A stretch of DNA of 64,000 bases from Salinilacustrithrix sp003476595 (GTDB lineage: Bacteria; Actinomycetota; Acidimicrobiia; Acidimicrobiales; Salinilacustritrichaceae), in contig CAXAUZ010000005.1 in NCBI GenBank assembly GCA_963972525.1, positions 62,001 to 126,000 on the forward strand, given 5' to 3'. The notes under the pieces were generated by a model. That model searched no databases and had not been told where the DNA came from. It worked only from the letters and a program-made list of their open reading frames with translations. Shown here piece by piece: positions 1 to 13,460 of this stretch; the first letter of the stretch is position 1; every line of letters starts with the position of its first letter. Both the position numbers and the translations under genes were made by a program.

Positions 1-1275
1 GTCGGCCAGGCCCCGCTTGATCTCCTCGTCCTCGACGATGCGGCCCTCGGCGGTGTCGACCAGGAACATGCGGCCCGGCTGGAGCCGGCCCTTGCGCACG
101 ACGGTGGCCTGGTCGATGTCCAGCACGCCCACCTCGGAGGCCATGACGACGAGGCCGTCCTCGGTGACCCAGTAGCGGGAGGGGCGCAGGCCGTTGCGGT
201 CGAGCACCGCGCCGATCACGGTGCCGTCGGTGAAGGCGATGGAGGCGGGGCCGTCCCAGGGCTCCATGAGGGAGGAGTGGTACTGGTAGAAGGCCCGCTT
301 CCAGTCGGGCATGGTCTCGTGGTTCTCCCACGCCTCGGGCACCATCATCAGCACCGCGTGGGGCAGGGACCGGCCGGCCAGGTGGAGCAGCTCCAGGCAC
401 TCGTCGAAGCGGGCCGTGTCCGACGCACCGGCCGTCATGATCGGCAGGGCCTTGTCGAGGTGCTCGCCGAAGGCGTCGGAGGCGAACGCCCCCTCGCGTG
501 CCCGCATCCAGTTCTCGTTGCCCTGGACCGTGTTGATCTCGCCGTTGTGGGCGACGACCCGGTACGGGTGCGCCAGCGGCCACGACGGGAAGGTGTTGGT
601 CGAGAACCGGGAGTGCACGAGTGCCAGCGCGGAGCTGAAGCGCTCGTCGCGCAGGTCGGGGAAGAACTCCGACAGCTGCGGCGTGGTGAGCATGCCCTTG
701 TAGACGATGGTCCGGGCCGAGAGGCTCGGGAAGTAGACGTCCTCGACCTCGTGCTCGACCCGCTTGCGCAGGACGAAGGCACGCCGCTCGAGGTCCATGC
801 CGTCGAGCGGCTCGGCCTCGCTGCCGGCCACGAACAGCTGTCGGAAGGTGGGCTGGGCGTCCTGGGCGAAGCGGCCGATCATGGAGTCGTCGATCGGCAC
901 CTCCCGCCAGCCGAGGAGGCGCAGGCCCTCGCTGTGCACGATCTTGTCGATCGAGTCGGCGGCCTTGCCCGCCGCGGCGGCGTCCTTGGGCAGGAACCCG
1001 ATGCCGACGGCGTAGCTGCCCGCGTCGGGCAGGTCGAAGTCGCAGACCTCCCGGAAGAAGGCGTCGGGGATCTGAGTGAGGATGCCGGCGCCGTCGCCCA
1101 CGTTGTCCTCGGCGCCGGTGGCGCCGCGGTGGTCGAGGTTGCACAGCGAGTCCAGGCCTCGCTGGACCATGGCGTGCGACTTGCGGCCGTGCATGTCGAC
1201 GACGAAGGCGACACCGCAGGCGTCGTGCTCGAAGGCGGGGTCGTAGAGACCCTGCGGGGCAGGGGAGTGCGTCAT
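1..1275 (-). CDS. gltB: Glutamate synthase large subunit, N-terminal part (runs off window)
   Basis: This is the first 425 residues of the NADPH/ferredoxin glutamate synthase alpha chain, which makes two glutamates from glutamine and 2-oxoglutarate in the cytoplasm. The visible part is the class II glutamine amidotransferase domain. It opens with a short propeptide followed by HDACGVAFV, where Cys20 would become the N-terminal nucleophile after processing, and contains the family stretches HRGATGAEDN, RFSTNTFPSW, AHNGEINT and DRNGLRPSRYW. The ATG at 1275 puts the cysteine at the usual distance. The FMN, central and beta-helix domains and gltD would lie to the left of the window. A -10-like TACCGT and a palindrome lie 79-107 bp upstream, so it has its own promoter and a leader of about 70 nt. 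Confidence 0.96.
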   Translation of the reverse strand, partial: MTHSPAPQGLYDPAFEHDACGVAFVVDMHGRKSHAMVQRGLDSLCNLDHRGATGAEDNVGDGAGILTQIPDAFFREVCDFDLPDAGSYAVGIGFLPKDAAAAGKAADSIDKIVHSEGLRLLGWREVPIDDSMIGRFAQDAQPTFRQLFVAGSEAEPLDGMDLERRAFVLRKRVEHEVEDVYFPSLSARTIVYKGMLTTPQLSEFFPDLRDERFSSALALVHSRFSTNTFPSWPLAHPYRVVAHNGEINTVQGNENWMRAREGAFASDAFGEHLDKALPIMTAGASDTARFDECLELLHLAGRSLPHAVLMMVPEAWENHETMPDWKRAFYQYHSSLMEPWDGPASIAFTDGTVIGAVLDRNGLRPSRYWVTEDGLVVMASEVGVLDIDQATVVRKGRLQPGRMFLVDTAEGRIVEDEEIKRGLAD

Positions 1276-1353
1276 GTGGAGTCCCGTGGAGAGTCGAACT
1301 GGGGTTCAGGCTCTGCAACATGGGACGCCGTTGGCCCAGAGAGCAGCGGGACC

Positions 1354-1382
1354 ACGGTAGCGAGTCGGTCGGGTCCGACCGA
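1354..1382 (-). promoter_or_regulatory. gltB promoter region with 18-bp palindrome
   Basis: On the minus strand a TACCGT (-10-like, 1354-1359) is preceded after 5 bp by the inverted repeat TCGGTCGG-GT-CCGACCGA (1365-1382), which therefore covers the spacer/-35 region of the gltB promoter. This is the expected place for a repressor site. The regulator is not in the window and the site does not resemble a GlnR box. Confidence 0.4.
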
Positions 1383-1430
1383 AACCGGTCCGCTCCTGGG
1401 CGGTGCTTGCCTCACGTCGTTAGGAGTCCT

Positions 1431-1442
1431 TAACGTGTGGCC
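1431..1442 (+). promoter_or_regulatory. Leaderless -10 box, small lipoprotein
   Basis: TAACGT followed by 6 nt and ATG at 1443. The spacing matches the -10/start arrangement seen at many genes here and favours ATG 1443 over the in-frame GTG at 1437, which would lie inside the box spacing. Confidence 0.5.
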
Positions 1443-1697
1443 ATGCGCTCCGCCCTCCGCCGCACGTCCTCACTCGCCCTGGCCCTGGCCCTCGTCTTCG
1501 GCGGCGCCGCCGCCTGCGGCGACGACGACGGCGCCGACGTCCGCGAGATCGGCGACACCGGGGGCTCCGGCAGCGGGTCGGGCTCCGGGTCCGGTTCGGG
1601 GAGCGGTTCGGCCTCCGGCGTCGAGTCCGAGACCGAGGCGGACGACACCGGCTCGGCCAGCGAGGCCGACGACACCACCAGCACCACTGCCGGCTGA
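1443..1697 (+). CDS. Small lipoprotein with glycine-serine repeat
   Basis: An 84-residue secreted lipoprotein of unknown role. Residues 1-22 form a signal peptide with basic N-terminus, hydrophobic core and lipobox (GGAAAC), so the mature protein should be lipid-anchored by its cysteine to the outer face of the membrane. After it comes an acidic GDDDG segment, then about nine GS dipeptides and an Asp/Glu/Ser/Thr-rich tail. There is no folded domain; it looks like a flexible, acidic, possibly cell-wall-spanning linker. It is convergent with the flavodoxin-like gene, and a family I repeat fills the gap between them. A GTG at 1437 is an alternative start. Confidence 0.7.
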   Translation: MRSALRRTSSLALALALVFGGAAACGDDDGADVREIGDTGGSGSGSGSGSGSGSGSASGVESETEADDTGSASEADDTTSTTAG

Positions 1698-1702
1698 CCC
1701 CT

Positions 1703-1730
1703 TCTCGAACTGGCAGTGCTGCGGTCGCGG
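1703..1730 (+). repeat. Family I intergenic repeat, copy 1
   Basis: Core GAACTGGCAGTGCTG followed by CGGTCGCG, starting 6 nt after the lipoprotein stop codon and ending just before the stop codon of the convergent gene. The same core recurs at 14841, 14871, 18734, 48246 (reverse), 58637 and 63122. Confidence 0.75.
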
Positions 1731-1736
1731 CCGCGG

Positions 1737-2192
1737 TCAGCCCTCGAGCACCGTGGCGGCCACGGTGGCCCCGAGGTTCCAGCACGCATCCCGCGCCTCG
1801 GCGTCGGGGGCGTCGAGCACCCGCACGTGGTCGGTCGCCTGGGTCCAACCCAGTCCGGTGGTGATCTTGGCGATGTCGCGCAGCGCGCCGTCGACGTCGC
1901 TGTTGCCGTGCACCGCGACGCCGAACGGGCGACCCTGGGTCTCCTCCAGGCACGGGTAGTAGATCGTGTCGAAGAAGTGCTTCAGCGCCCCGGCCATCGT
2001 CCCGAGGTTGGCCGGCGTGAGCAGCACGTAGCCGTCGGCGGCGAGCACGTCGGCGGCGGTGCACGACAGCGTCGCGGCCGTGACGACCTCGACGTCCTCC
2101 AGCCCGTCAGCGCCCGCACCGTCGCGCACCGACCCGAGCATCGTGTGCAACGACGGCGACGGCGTGTGGTGGACGATCAGCAAGCGAGCCAC
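1737..2192 (-). CDS. Flavodoxin/NADPH-dependent FMN reductase family protein
   Basis: A 151-residue single-domain flavodoxin-fold protein, predicted cytoplasmic and FMN-binding. It starts with a beta strand and phosphate loop (MARLLIVHHTPSPSLHTML), has the second flavin-contacting loop LLTPANLGTMAGALKHFFD and a third loop VHGNSD, the pattern of flavodoxin_2/FMN_red proteins. Its substrate cannot be deduced. I chose the GTG at 2192 because GGAGG lies 8 nt before it; the longer reading from 2231 would translate through the SD and a palindromic repeat. The repeat at 2207-2257 directly precedes the SD, and a related copy precedes the SD of the FMN enzyme DusB at 20469. Confidence 0.8.
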   Translation of the reverse strand: MARLLIVHHTPSPSLHTMLGSVRDGAGADGLEDVEVVTAATLSCTAADVLAADGYVLLTPANLGTMAGALKHFFDTIYYPCLEETQGRPFGVAVHGNSDVDGALRDIAKITTGLGWTQATDHVRVLDAPDAEARDACWNLGATVAATVLEG

Positions 2193-2206
2193 GGACCCAT
2201 CCTCCC

Positions 2207-2257
2207 GAAAATCTCGTGGATCGGTCACCACAGGTGTGACGCATCCACGGAATTTCC
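2207..2257. repeat. Family IV palindromic element, copy 1
   Basis: A 51-bp imperfect palindrome whose outer arms are GAAAATCTCGTGGAT and ATCCACGGAATTTCC. It fills the gap between the helicase stop codon and the SD of the flavodoxin-like gene. It matches the 51-bp element at 20487-20537 at roughly 37 positions by eye. Confidence 0.65.
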
Positions 2258-2259
2258 AT

Positions 2260-4881
2260 CTACCGGCGGCGGAGGCCGTGGAGGTGGGCGACGACGTCGC
2301 CCGCGTCCGCGCTGGCCGCCAGGTCGATGGTCACCTGCAGGTACCACTCGTCGTGGCCCTCCGGGTCGACGAGGATCTGCTCGATCTCCCAGGTGTCGCC
2401 CTCGTCGGCGACGACGAAGCGGGCCGGGCCGCGGGCGTCGCCGTCGATGGCGATGCGGGGTCGGGGCACGACGGCGGGGCGCTCCTCGCCGGGGCGGGCG
2501 GTGGGAGCGTCCGGGTCGGGCTGGGGGGCGTCGTCGCCGTAGGCCTCGAGGTAGGGCGCGAACTGCTCGAGGAGCTTGCGCTCGTTCCAGCCCCGGTCGC
2601 CGACCTCGGTGAGGTCCTCGGACCAGGCGGTCCACTGGCTGGTGGCGGCGTACTGCACCCAGCGGAAGATCCGGGTCCGGACCAGGGCCCGGAAGGCGTG
2701 CCGATCGGTCGTGACGTCGGGGACGCCGGGGTCCTCGGCCACCTCGCGGGCGAGCGATGCCGGGTCGGCGTCGCCGCCGGCGAGCATCGCGGTCCACTCG
2801 TCGAGCAGCGAGGAGTCGGTGGCCCGGATGACCGCGCCGAGCCAGTCCTGGAGCTCGATCACCTCGGGGGTCTTGGCCTCGTCGGGGACCGTGCGCAGCA
2901 TCGTCTTGTAGACGTCGGACAGGTAGCGCAGCAGCAGGCCCTCGGAGCGCTTGATGCCGTAGTGGCGCACGAAGGCGGGGAAGTCCATGGCCCGGTCCCA
3001 CAGGTCGCGCACGACGCCCTTGGGGGCGATGTTGCGGTCGCCGATCCAGGGGTTGGCCACCCGCCAGATGTCGAACACGTCGTAGATCTGCTCCCGCATC
3101 GGCTGCGGGTACTGGATCTTGTCCAGCTCCTCGATGCGCTGCTCGTACTCGACGCCGGCGGCCTTCATCTCGGCCATGGCCTCGTCCTTGAGCTTGTCCT
3201 TCTGGGCCATGAGGATCGGGAACGGGTTGTCCACCACGGCCTCGACGAGGGCGAGCACGGCGTAGGGGTAGCCCTCGTCGTCGCGGTCGAGCAGCGGTAC
3301 GGCGTGGAGCAGAAACGGGGCAAGGAGCTGGTTGAGGGCGAAGTCGTCCTGCAGCTCGTGGTCGACCTCCACGAAGCGGCCGTACTTGTCCGGCTCGTCG
3401 AGGAGGCGGACGACGCCGGCGGTGCGCAGTGCCTTGTACAGCCCGATGGTCGAGCGGACGTGGCGGCGCTGGCGGGACCGCGGCTCGTGGCTGTCGAGGA
3501 GCAGGGAGCGCCCGTGGGCCCAGGCGTCGCCGGGGCGGTCGAGCAGCTGCATCAGCATCCCCGGCGTCATCCGGAACGAGGACTCGAGCGGCTCGGGCTT
3601 GGCCTCCTGCAGCTTGGTGAAGGTCTCCTCGTCGTAGTGGACGAAGCCCTTCGGCGGCTGGGACTTCTTCAGCTTCTTCTTCTTCTTGGGGTCGTCGGCG
3701 GCCTTGGCCTGGGCGGTCTCGTTCTCGGCCACGTGCTCCGGCGCCAGCGCGATCACCAGGCCCGCGGTGTCGTACCCGGCCCGCCCCGCGCGCCCCGCGA
3801 TCTGGTGGAACTCGCGGGCGGTGAGCACCCGGGTGTCGGTGCCGTCGTACTTGTACAGCCGGGTGAGCACCACGGTGCGGATCGGCAGGTTCACGCCGAC
3901 CCCGAGCGTGTCCGTGCCGGAGATCACCTTCAGCACGCCCATCTGGGTGAGCCGCTCGACCAGGCGCCGGTAGCGGGGGAGCATGCCGGCGTGGTGCACG
4001 CCGACGCCCTGGCGCAGGAGCCGAGCGAGGTCACGCCCGAAGCCGGCGGGCAGCTTGGCCTTGGTGAGCTCGGCGGTGACGATCTCCTTGGCGTCGTCGT
4101 CCAGCTTGGTGACGCTGGCCATCGCGGTGGCCTGGGCGACGGCGTCCTTCTGGGAGAAGTTCACGAGGTAGAGCGGGGCGGCGTCCTTGGCCAGCAGCTC
4201 CTCGATCGTGTGGTGCAGCAGGGTGCGCCGGTACTCGAAGTGCAGCGGCACGGGGCGCACGGCGTCATCGACCAGGGCGGTGGGACGGCCGGTGCGGCGG
4301 GTGAGGTCCTCGCGGAAGAACCGCACGTCGCCGAGGGTGGCCGACAGCAGGAGGAACGAGGACTGGGGCAGCTCGAGCAGCGGCACCTGCCACGCCCAGC
4401 CCCGGTCCGGGTCGCCGTAGAAGTGGAACTCGTCGAGCACGACGGTCTCGGCGTCGGCCTCCACGCCGTCCTTCAGCGCGACGTGGGCGAGGATCTCGGT
4501 GGTGCAGCAGATCACCGGCGCGTCGGCGTTGACGGAGGAGTCGCCGGTCAGCAGGCCGACGTTCTCCGGGCCGAGCTGCTCGCACAGGTCGAAGAACTTC
4601 TCCGACACCAGGGCCTTGACCGGGGCCGTGTACCAGGACCGCCCGCCGCCGGCGACGGACTTGGCGTGCGCGGCCAGGGCGACGAGCGACTTCCCCGAAC
4701 CGGTCGGCGTGGCGAGGATGACGTTCGAGCCGGAGAGCAGCTCGAGGATCGCCTCCTCCTGGTGGGGGTACAGCTCGAGGCCCCGCTCGATCGCCCAGTC
4801 GGTGAACGCCTCGATGATGGCGTCGGGGTCGGGCTCAGCGCCGGTGGGGCGGGGGAGGAAGTCGACGAGTCGGCGGGCCAC
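2260..4881 (-). CDS. DEAD/DEAH-box (Ski2-like) RNA helicase with DUF3516 C-terminus
   Basis: An 873-residue superfamily 2 helicase expected to unwind RNA in the cytoplasm using ATP. Walker A ATPTGSGKS is at residues 58-65, Walker B is DEFH at 150-153, motif III is SATLGD, and motif VI is QIAGRAGRAG. The HHAGMLPRYR and GVNLPIRTVV segments are characteristic of the Ski2/Mtr4/HelY branch. The second half is the actinobacterial DUF3516 region, including a Lys-rich insert (KKKKKLKKSQ) near residue 410. GTG 4881 is the start; a CACACT box lies 6 nt before it, suggesting a leaderless message. It is divergent from the acetyltransferase gene. The role in RNA turnover or ribosome work is inferred from the family. 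Confidence 0.9.
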   Translation of the reverse strand: MARRLVDFLPRPTGAEPDPDAIIEAFTDWAIERGLELYPHQEEAILELLSGSNVILATPTGSGKSLVALAAHAKSVAGGGRSWYTAPVKALVSEKFFDLCEQLGPENVGLLTGDSSVNADAPVICCTTEILAHVALKDGVEADAETVVLDEFHFYGDPDRGWAWQVPLLELPQSSFLLLSATLGDVRFFREDLTRRTGRPTALVDDAVRPVPLHFEYRRTLLHHTIEELLAKDAAPLYLVNFSQKDAVAQATAMASVTKLDDDAKEIVTAELTKAKLPAGFGRDLARLLRQGVGVHHAGMLPRYRRLVERLTQMGVLKVISGTDTLGVGVNLPIRTVVLTRLYKYDGTDTRVLTAREFHQIAGRAGRAGYDTAGLVIALAPEHVAENETAQAKAADDPKKKKKLKKSQPPKGFVHYDEETFTKLQEAKPEPLESSFRMTPGMLMQLLDRPGDAWAHGRSLLLDSHEPRSRQRRHVRSTIGLYKALRTAGVVRLLDEPDKYGRFVEVDHELQDDFALNQLLAPFLLHAVPLLDRDDEGYPYAVLALVEAVVDNPFPILMAQKDKLKDEAMAEMKAAGVEYEQRIEELDKIQYPQPMREQIYDVFDIWRVANPWIGDRNIAPKGVVRDLWDRAMDFPAFVRHYGIKRSEGLLLRYLSDVYKTMLRTVPDEAKTPEVIELQDWLGAVIRATDSSLLDEWTAMLAGGDADPASLAREVAEDPGVPDVTTDRHAFRALVRTRIFRWVQYAATSQWTAWSEDLTEVGDRGWNERKLLEQFAPYLEAYGDDAPQPDPDAPTARPGEERPAVVPRPRIAIDGDARGPARFVVADEGDTWEIEQILVDPEGHDEWYLQVTIDLAASADAGDVVAHLHGLRRR

Positions 4882-4910
4882 CCGCCCAGTGTGGCTGGCC
4901 CCGCCCGGAA

Positions 4911-4950
4911 CCGGCAGCGGCAGCGGAGCGCGTTCCGTGGCCGCTGCCGG
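4911..4950. repeat. Family V hairpin, copy 1
   Basis: A perfect 11-bp inverted repeat CCGGCAGCGGC / GCCGCTGCCGG with an 18-nt loop, between the divergent starts of the helicase and acetyltransferase genes. Its right half, GTTCCGTGGCCGCTGCC (4932-4948), is repeated exactly at 32904-32920. Confidence 0.65.
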
Positions 4951-4962
4951 AAGCCATCGGAT

Positions 4963-4976
4963 TAGCGTCGCCTCCG
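4963..4976 (+). promoter_or_regulatory. Leaderless -10 box, acetyltransferase
   Basis: TAGCGT, 8 nt, then ATG 4977; no SD is present. Confidence 0.5.
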
Positions 4977-5663
4977 ATGTTCCAGCCCGGAGAGCTGTCG
5001 CCTCGTGTGCGCAACCTGGCCGCCGGGGTCATCCAGCGCAGCTGGGAGTGGATCTGCGCGGTCGGCGCCACCTCGCCCGACGACGCCCACGGCCGCCGGT
5101 TCCGCTCGATGGGGGAGCGGTCGATGCTGGCGTTCCCGCCCGGCCAGCTGTTCAACGAGCACTGGATCGAGATCGGCGCCTTCACCCTCGTCGGTCCGCA
5201 CGTGTCGATGTCGGTGGGCATGTGGAACGAGGACCTCGACCGCAGCGCCCCGCCGGTGATCCGGATCGGGGACCGCTGCAACATCGGTCGGGGCGGCTCG
5301 CTCGTCGGCCGGGTCGGCATCACCATCGGCGACGACGTCACCATCGCGCCTGACCTCTACGTCACCGACCACAACCACGCGTACGACGACGTCGAGGTGC
5401 CGATCGCCCGCCAGTGGCCCCACGAGGCGCCGGTGTCCATCGGCAGCGGCTCCTGGATCGGCGCCGGCGTGGTGATCCTCCCCGGCACCACCATCGGCGA
5501 GCACGTCACGGTGGCGGCCGGTTCCGTGGTGCGCGGCGACATCCCGGACCGCAGCGTGGTGGTCGGTGTGCCCGGCCGGGTGGTGCGGCGCTGGCACGAC
5601 GGGGCCTGGGACCCGCCGCTCGAGCCCCGGGCCACGGAGCCGCCCGATGACTGGCCGAGCTGA
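4977..5663 (+). CDS. Hexapeptide-repeat acyltransferase (LbH/maltose-galactoside acetyltransferase type)
   Basis: A 228-residue left-handed beta-helix acyltransferase, probably trimeric and cytoplasmic, moving an acetyl or acyl group from CoA to a sugar or other small acceptor. The repeats run from about residue 60 to 205 (IGAFTLVGPHVSMSV, IGDRCNIGRGGSLVG, ITIGDDVTIAPD, IGSGSWIGAGVVILP, TIGEHVTVAAGSVV). The segment VTDHNHAYDD holds the histidine expected to act as base in this family. The C-terminus GVPGRVVRRW is the usual coil-closing motif. The acceptor cannot be named; no polysaccharide genes are adjacent. Its stop overlaps the start of the next lipoprotein gene. Confidence 0.85.
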   Translation: MFQPGELSPRVRNLAAGVIQRSWEWICAVGATSPDDAHGRRFRSMGERSMLAFPPGQLFNEHWIEIGAFTLVGPHVSMSVGMWNEDLDRSAPPVIRIGDRCNIGRGGSLVGRVGITIGDDVTIAPDLYVTDHNHAYDDVEVPIARQWPHEAPVSIGSGSWIGAGVVILPGTTIGEHVTVAAGSVVRGDIPDRSVVVGVPGRVVRRWHDGAWDPPLEPRATEPPDDWPS

Positions 5664-6231
5664 GCGACGCAGGCGCCCGGGCCGCGTCCGGTTCGGGGCG
5701 GTCACGGCCGTGGTCGTGGTCCTCACCCTGGCGACGGTCGCCGGGTGCGGCGCGGACGAGGCGGAGCCGGCCGCCACCGAGGAGGTGGCGGTGTGCGCCG
5801 ATCTCCGGCAGCGGGAGAACGAGCTGATCCGGGTCGCGAACGAGGCGCTGGCCGCGCTGGGCCGGGCCGAGGACGACGAGGCCCGCGCCGCCGCCTTGGC
5901 CGACGGGTACGACCGGCTCGTCGAGACCCTGGCGGCGCAGGACCCGGTGGTCGTGGACGGGGAGCCCGAGCTGTCCGAGCGGTTGGCGGCCGGCCATCGA
6001 GCGGCGATCGTCGAGCTGGAGGGGGAGCGGGACCGGTTCGTCGCCGAGGTCCGGGCCGTCACCCAGACCGACGAGCGGGGCCGGGCCGGCGAGCTGCAGA
6101 ACGCGCTGGAGAAGGCGTTCTCGGAGCTGGAGCCGCCGCGGCCGGCCTACGTGGCCGCCGGCATGGACGCGGCCATCGACGCCGACCCGGGCTGTCGGCA
6201 CGTGACCCAGCGGGGCGATCCCGCCCGCTGA
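5647..6231 (+). CDS. Putative lipoprotein
   Basis: A 194-residue lipoprotein of unknown function. The ATG at 5647 lies 17 bp inside the end of the acetyltransferase gene and gives a basic N-terminus (RRRRPGR), a hydrophobic core and lipobox VAGC with Cys34. The longer reading from 5566 has no signal peptide. The mature part is helical and Glu/Arg/Ala-rich with a small number of cysteines, likely an extracytoplasmic helical bundle. Translational coupling suggests co-expression with the acetyltransferase, but no functional link can be shown. Confidence 0.75.
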   Translation: MTGRAERRRRPGRVRFGAVTAVVVVLTLATVAGCGADEAEPAATEEVAVCADLRQRENELIRVANEALAALGRAEDDEARAAALADGYDRLVETLAAQDPVVVDGEPELSERLAAGHRAAIVELEGERDRFVAEVRAVTQTDERGRAGELQNALEKAFSELEPPRPAYVAAGMDAAIDADPGCRHVTQRGDPAR

Positions 6232-6275
6232 GCACCCGGGGTGTAACCGGGCTGCGGGGCGCTGGTCTGACGTCC

Positions 6276-11744
<5,469 letters not shown>

Positions 11745-11756
11745 TCAGCCCCCACC

Positions 11757-11768
11757 TAGGGTGCCGAC
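11757..11768 (+). promoter_or_regulatory. Leaderless -10 box, lipoprotein-cyclase operon
   Basis: TAGGGT, 6 nt, then GTG 11769. It lies only 13 bp after the carboxylase stop codon, so this operon has its own promoter. Confidence 0.45.
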
Positions 11769-12395
11769 GTGCTGCGACACCGCTCCCGCCGTCGACTCGC
11801 CCTGGCGCTCCTGCTGGCGGTCTCGCTGGTGGCGGCCGGGTGCAGCGACGACGACGGCGGCGACGAGGCAGCACCGGACGGCACGGCCGAGGAGACCGAC
11901 GAGCGCTCCGAGCGGGGCCCCCGGTTCTGCGACGCCTACCTGGCGTACCTGGCGGAGCCGACCCCCGAGCACCTGGACACGGTCGTCGAGGCGGCCGGCG
12001 ACCCCGAGGTCGAGGAGCTGGCCGCCATCATCAGCGAGGACGACCGCACCGGCCGGGTGCTGGCGGCGGACAGCGACCTGCAGGTGATCGCCCGCGACCG
12101 GTGCCAGGCCGAGTGGGTGGGCGCGGCCCAGGGCGGCGGCGACACCGCAGGCGCGGCGCAGGCGTTCTTCGACGCGCTCGTCGCCGGCGACCCCATCGGC
12201 GCGCGCAACGTGGCGTCGGCGAACGCCATCGCCGTGTTCGAGCCGTGGGCGCCGATCGAGGCCGATGCCGCCGCCGGGACGCCGACGCTGCTCGAGCTCG
12301 GCGACCGGTCCTTCAGCCTCGCCCTCGATCCGGCCACGATCGCGGAGTGCCAGGTCGAGTTCGGCGTGGTCATCGCCTGCACCGTGGCGCAGTGA
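11769..12395 (+). CDS. Putative lipoprotein upstream of adenylate cyclase
   Basis: A 208-residue lipoprotein: signal peptide residues 1-24, lipobox VAAGC, then an acidic DDDGGDE linker and a mature domain with cysteines at CDAYL, CQAEW, CQVEF and IACTV that could pair outside the cell. It is not assignable to a named family. Its gene ends 7 bp before the adenylate cyclase start, so the two are probably co-transcribed; an extracytoplasmic accessory role for the cyclase is possible but unproven, because the cyclase itself shows no membrane segment. Confidence 0.75.
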   Translation: MLRHRSRRRLALALLLAVSLVAAGCSDDDGGDEAAPDGTAEETDERSERGPRFCDAYLAYLAEPTPEHLDTVVEAAGDPEVEELAAIISEDDRTGRVLAADSDLQVIARDRCQAEWVGAAQGGGDTAGAAQAFFDALVAGDPIGARNVASANAIAVFEPWAPIEADAAAGTPTLLELGDRSFSLALDPATIAECQVEFGVVIACTVAQ

Positions 12396-12402
12396 GGCCG
12401 GC

Positions 12403-13458
12403 GTGACCGACCACGGGCTCCCGCCCTTCGACCTGGCGGCGCACCTGCGCGACGCCCTCGGCGTCGATCCCGACCTGGTCGCCGCGGCCGAGGCCGACGG
12501 ACCCGAGCAGGTGCGACGCCTGGCCCAGGCCGTGGTGCTGCTCGGGGAGCCACCCCGGCTGCGACCGCCCGATGCGTGGCAGCGCACCGGCGCCGACGAG
12601 GACCTGGCCCGGGCCCTGTGGCGCGCCATGGGCTTCGCCAACGTGCCCGACGAGGCGGTGGCGCTCACCGAGGCCGATGTCGTCGCGCTGGCCGCCATCA
12701 ACGACTTCCTGCAGGCGTCGGGGATCTCCGCCGACACCGCCATCCGCTTCGCCCGACTGCTCGGCCAGACCATGAGCCGGGTCGCCGACGCGCTCCACTC
12801 GATCGTCGACCACGCCATCGACGAGATGGACGGCCTGCCGCCTGGCGAGAACGACGACCTCATGGTGCTCGCCGCCCAGCTCGTGAACCCGCTGATCGAG
12901 CAGGAGCTGTCGTACCTGCTGCGCCGGCACCTCTACGCCGGCGCCATCCGCCGCATCGCCGGCCACGACCTGGAGCAGCCCGACGTCACCGTCGGCTTCG
13001 CGGACGTCGTCTCCTTCACCCGGTTGTCGGGGAAGCTGGCCGAGGCCGACCTGGCCGAGCTGCTCGAGACGTTCGAGGCCACCACGGCAGACATGATCAC
13101 CGAGCGCGGCGGGCGGGTCATCAAGCTCATCGGCGACGCCGTGCTGTTCGTGTTCGACGAACCCGAGCCCGCCGCACGCCTCGCGCTCGAGCTGGTGGAG
13201 TCCTTCGGCGGCGACCAGCCGGACCTGCGGGTCGGGCTCACCCACGGCCCGGTGCTGTCCCGCCTCGGCGACCTGTTCGGCCCGCCGGTGAACCTGGCCA
13301 GCCGCCTCGTGTCCTACGCCCGCCCCGGTTCGGTGCTGGTCGACCAGAACTTCGTGGATCGCCTCGGCCCGGTCGAGGACCTGCGGCTCCGGTCCATCCG
13401 GCCCCGCGACCTGAAGGGCATCGGCACCACGGCGCTCTACGTGCTGCGCCGAGACTGA
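12403..13458 (+). CDS. Class III adenylate/guanylate cyclase with N-terminal regulatory domain
   Basis: A 351-residue soluble nucleotide cyclase producing cAMP from ATP (or cGMP). The catalytic domain begins near residue 195: VGFADVVSFTRLS supplies the first metal Asp, IKLIGDAVLFVF the second Asp, and VNLASRLVSY the Asn and Arg of the transition state. All key residues are present, so it should be active as a homodimer. The N-terminal 190 residues are helical and resemble the pH-responsive regulatory domain described for mycobacterial Rv1264, which is a family-level comparison made by eye. GTG 12403 is chosen because it follows the lipoprotein stop by 7 bp. A second, differently built cyclase lies at 28322. 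Confidence 0.88.
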   Translation: MTDHGLPPFDLAAHLRDALGVDPDLVAAAEADGPEQVRRLAQAVVLLGEPPRLRPPDAWQRTGADEDLARALWRAMGFANVPDEAVALTEADVVALAAINDFLQASGISADTAIRFARLLGQTMSRVADALHSIVDHAIDEMDGLPPGENDDLMVLAAQLVNPLIEQELSYLLRRHLYAGAIRRIAGHDLEQPDVTVGFADVVSFTRLSGKLAEADLAELLETFEATTADMITERGGRVIKLIGDAVLFVFDEPEPAARLALELVESFGGDQPDLRVGLTHGPVLSRLGDLFGPPVNLASRLVSYARPGSVLVDQNFVDRLGPVEDLRLRSIRPRDLKGIGTTALYVLRRD

Positions 13459-13460
13459 CG

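Noticed and set aside
1703..1730. Family I repeats as rho-independent terminators
   Set aside because: No stable stem and no T tract; the primary sequence, not pairing, is conserved.
2059..4965. 968-codon plus-strand open frame opposite the helicase
   Set aside because: Antisense shadow; repetitive VGDDVARV-like composition with no domain, and the helicase motifs are on the other strand.
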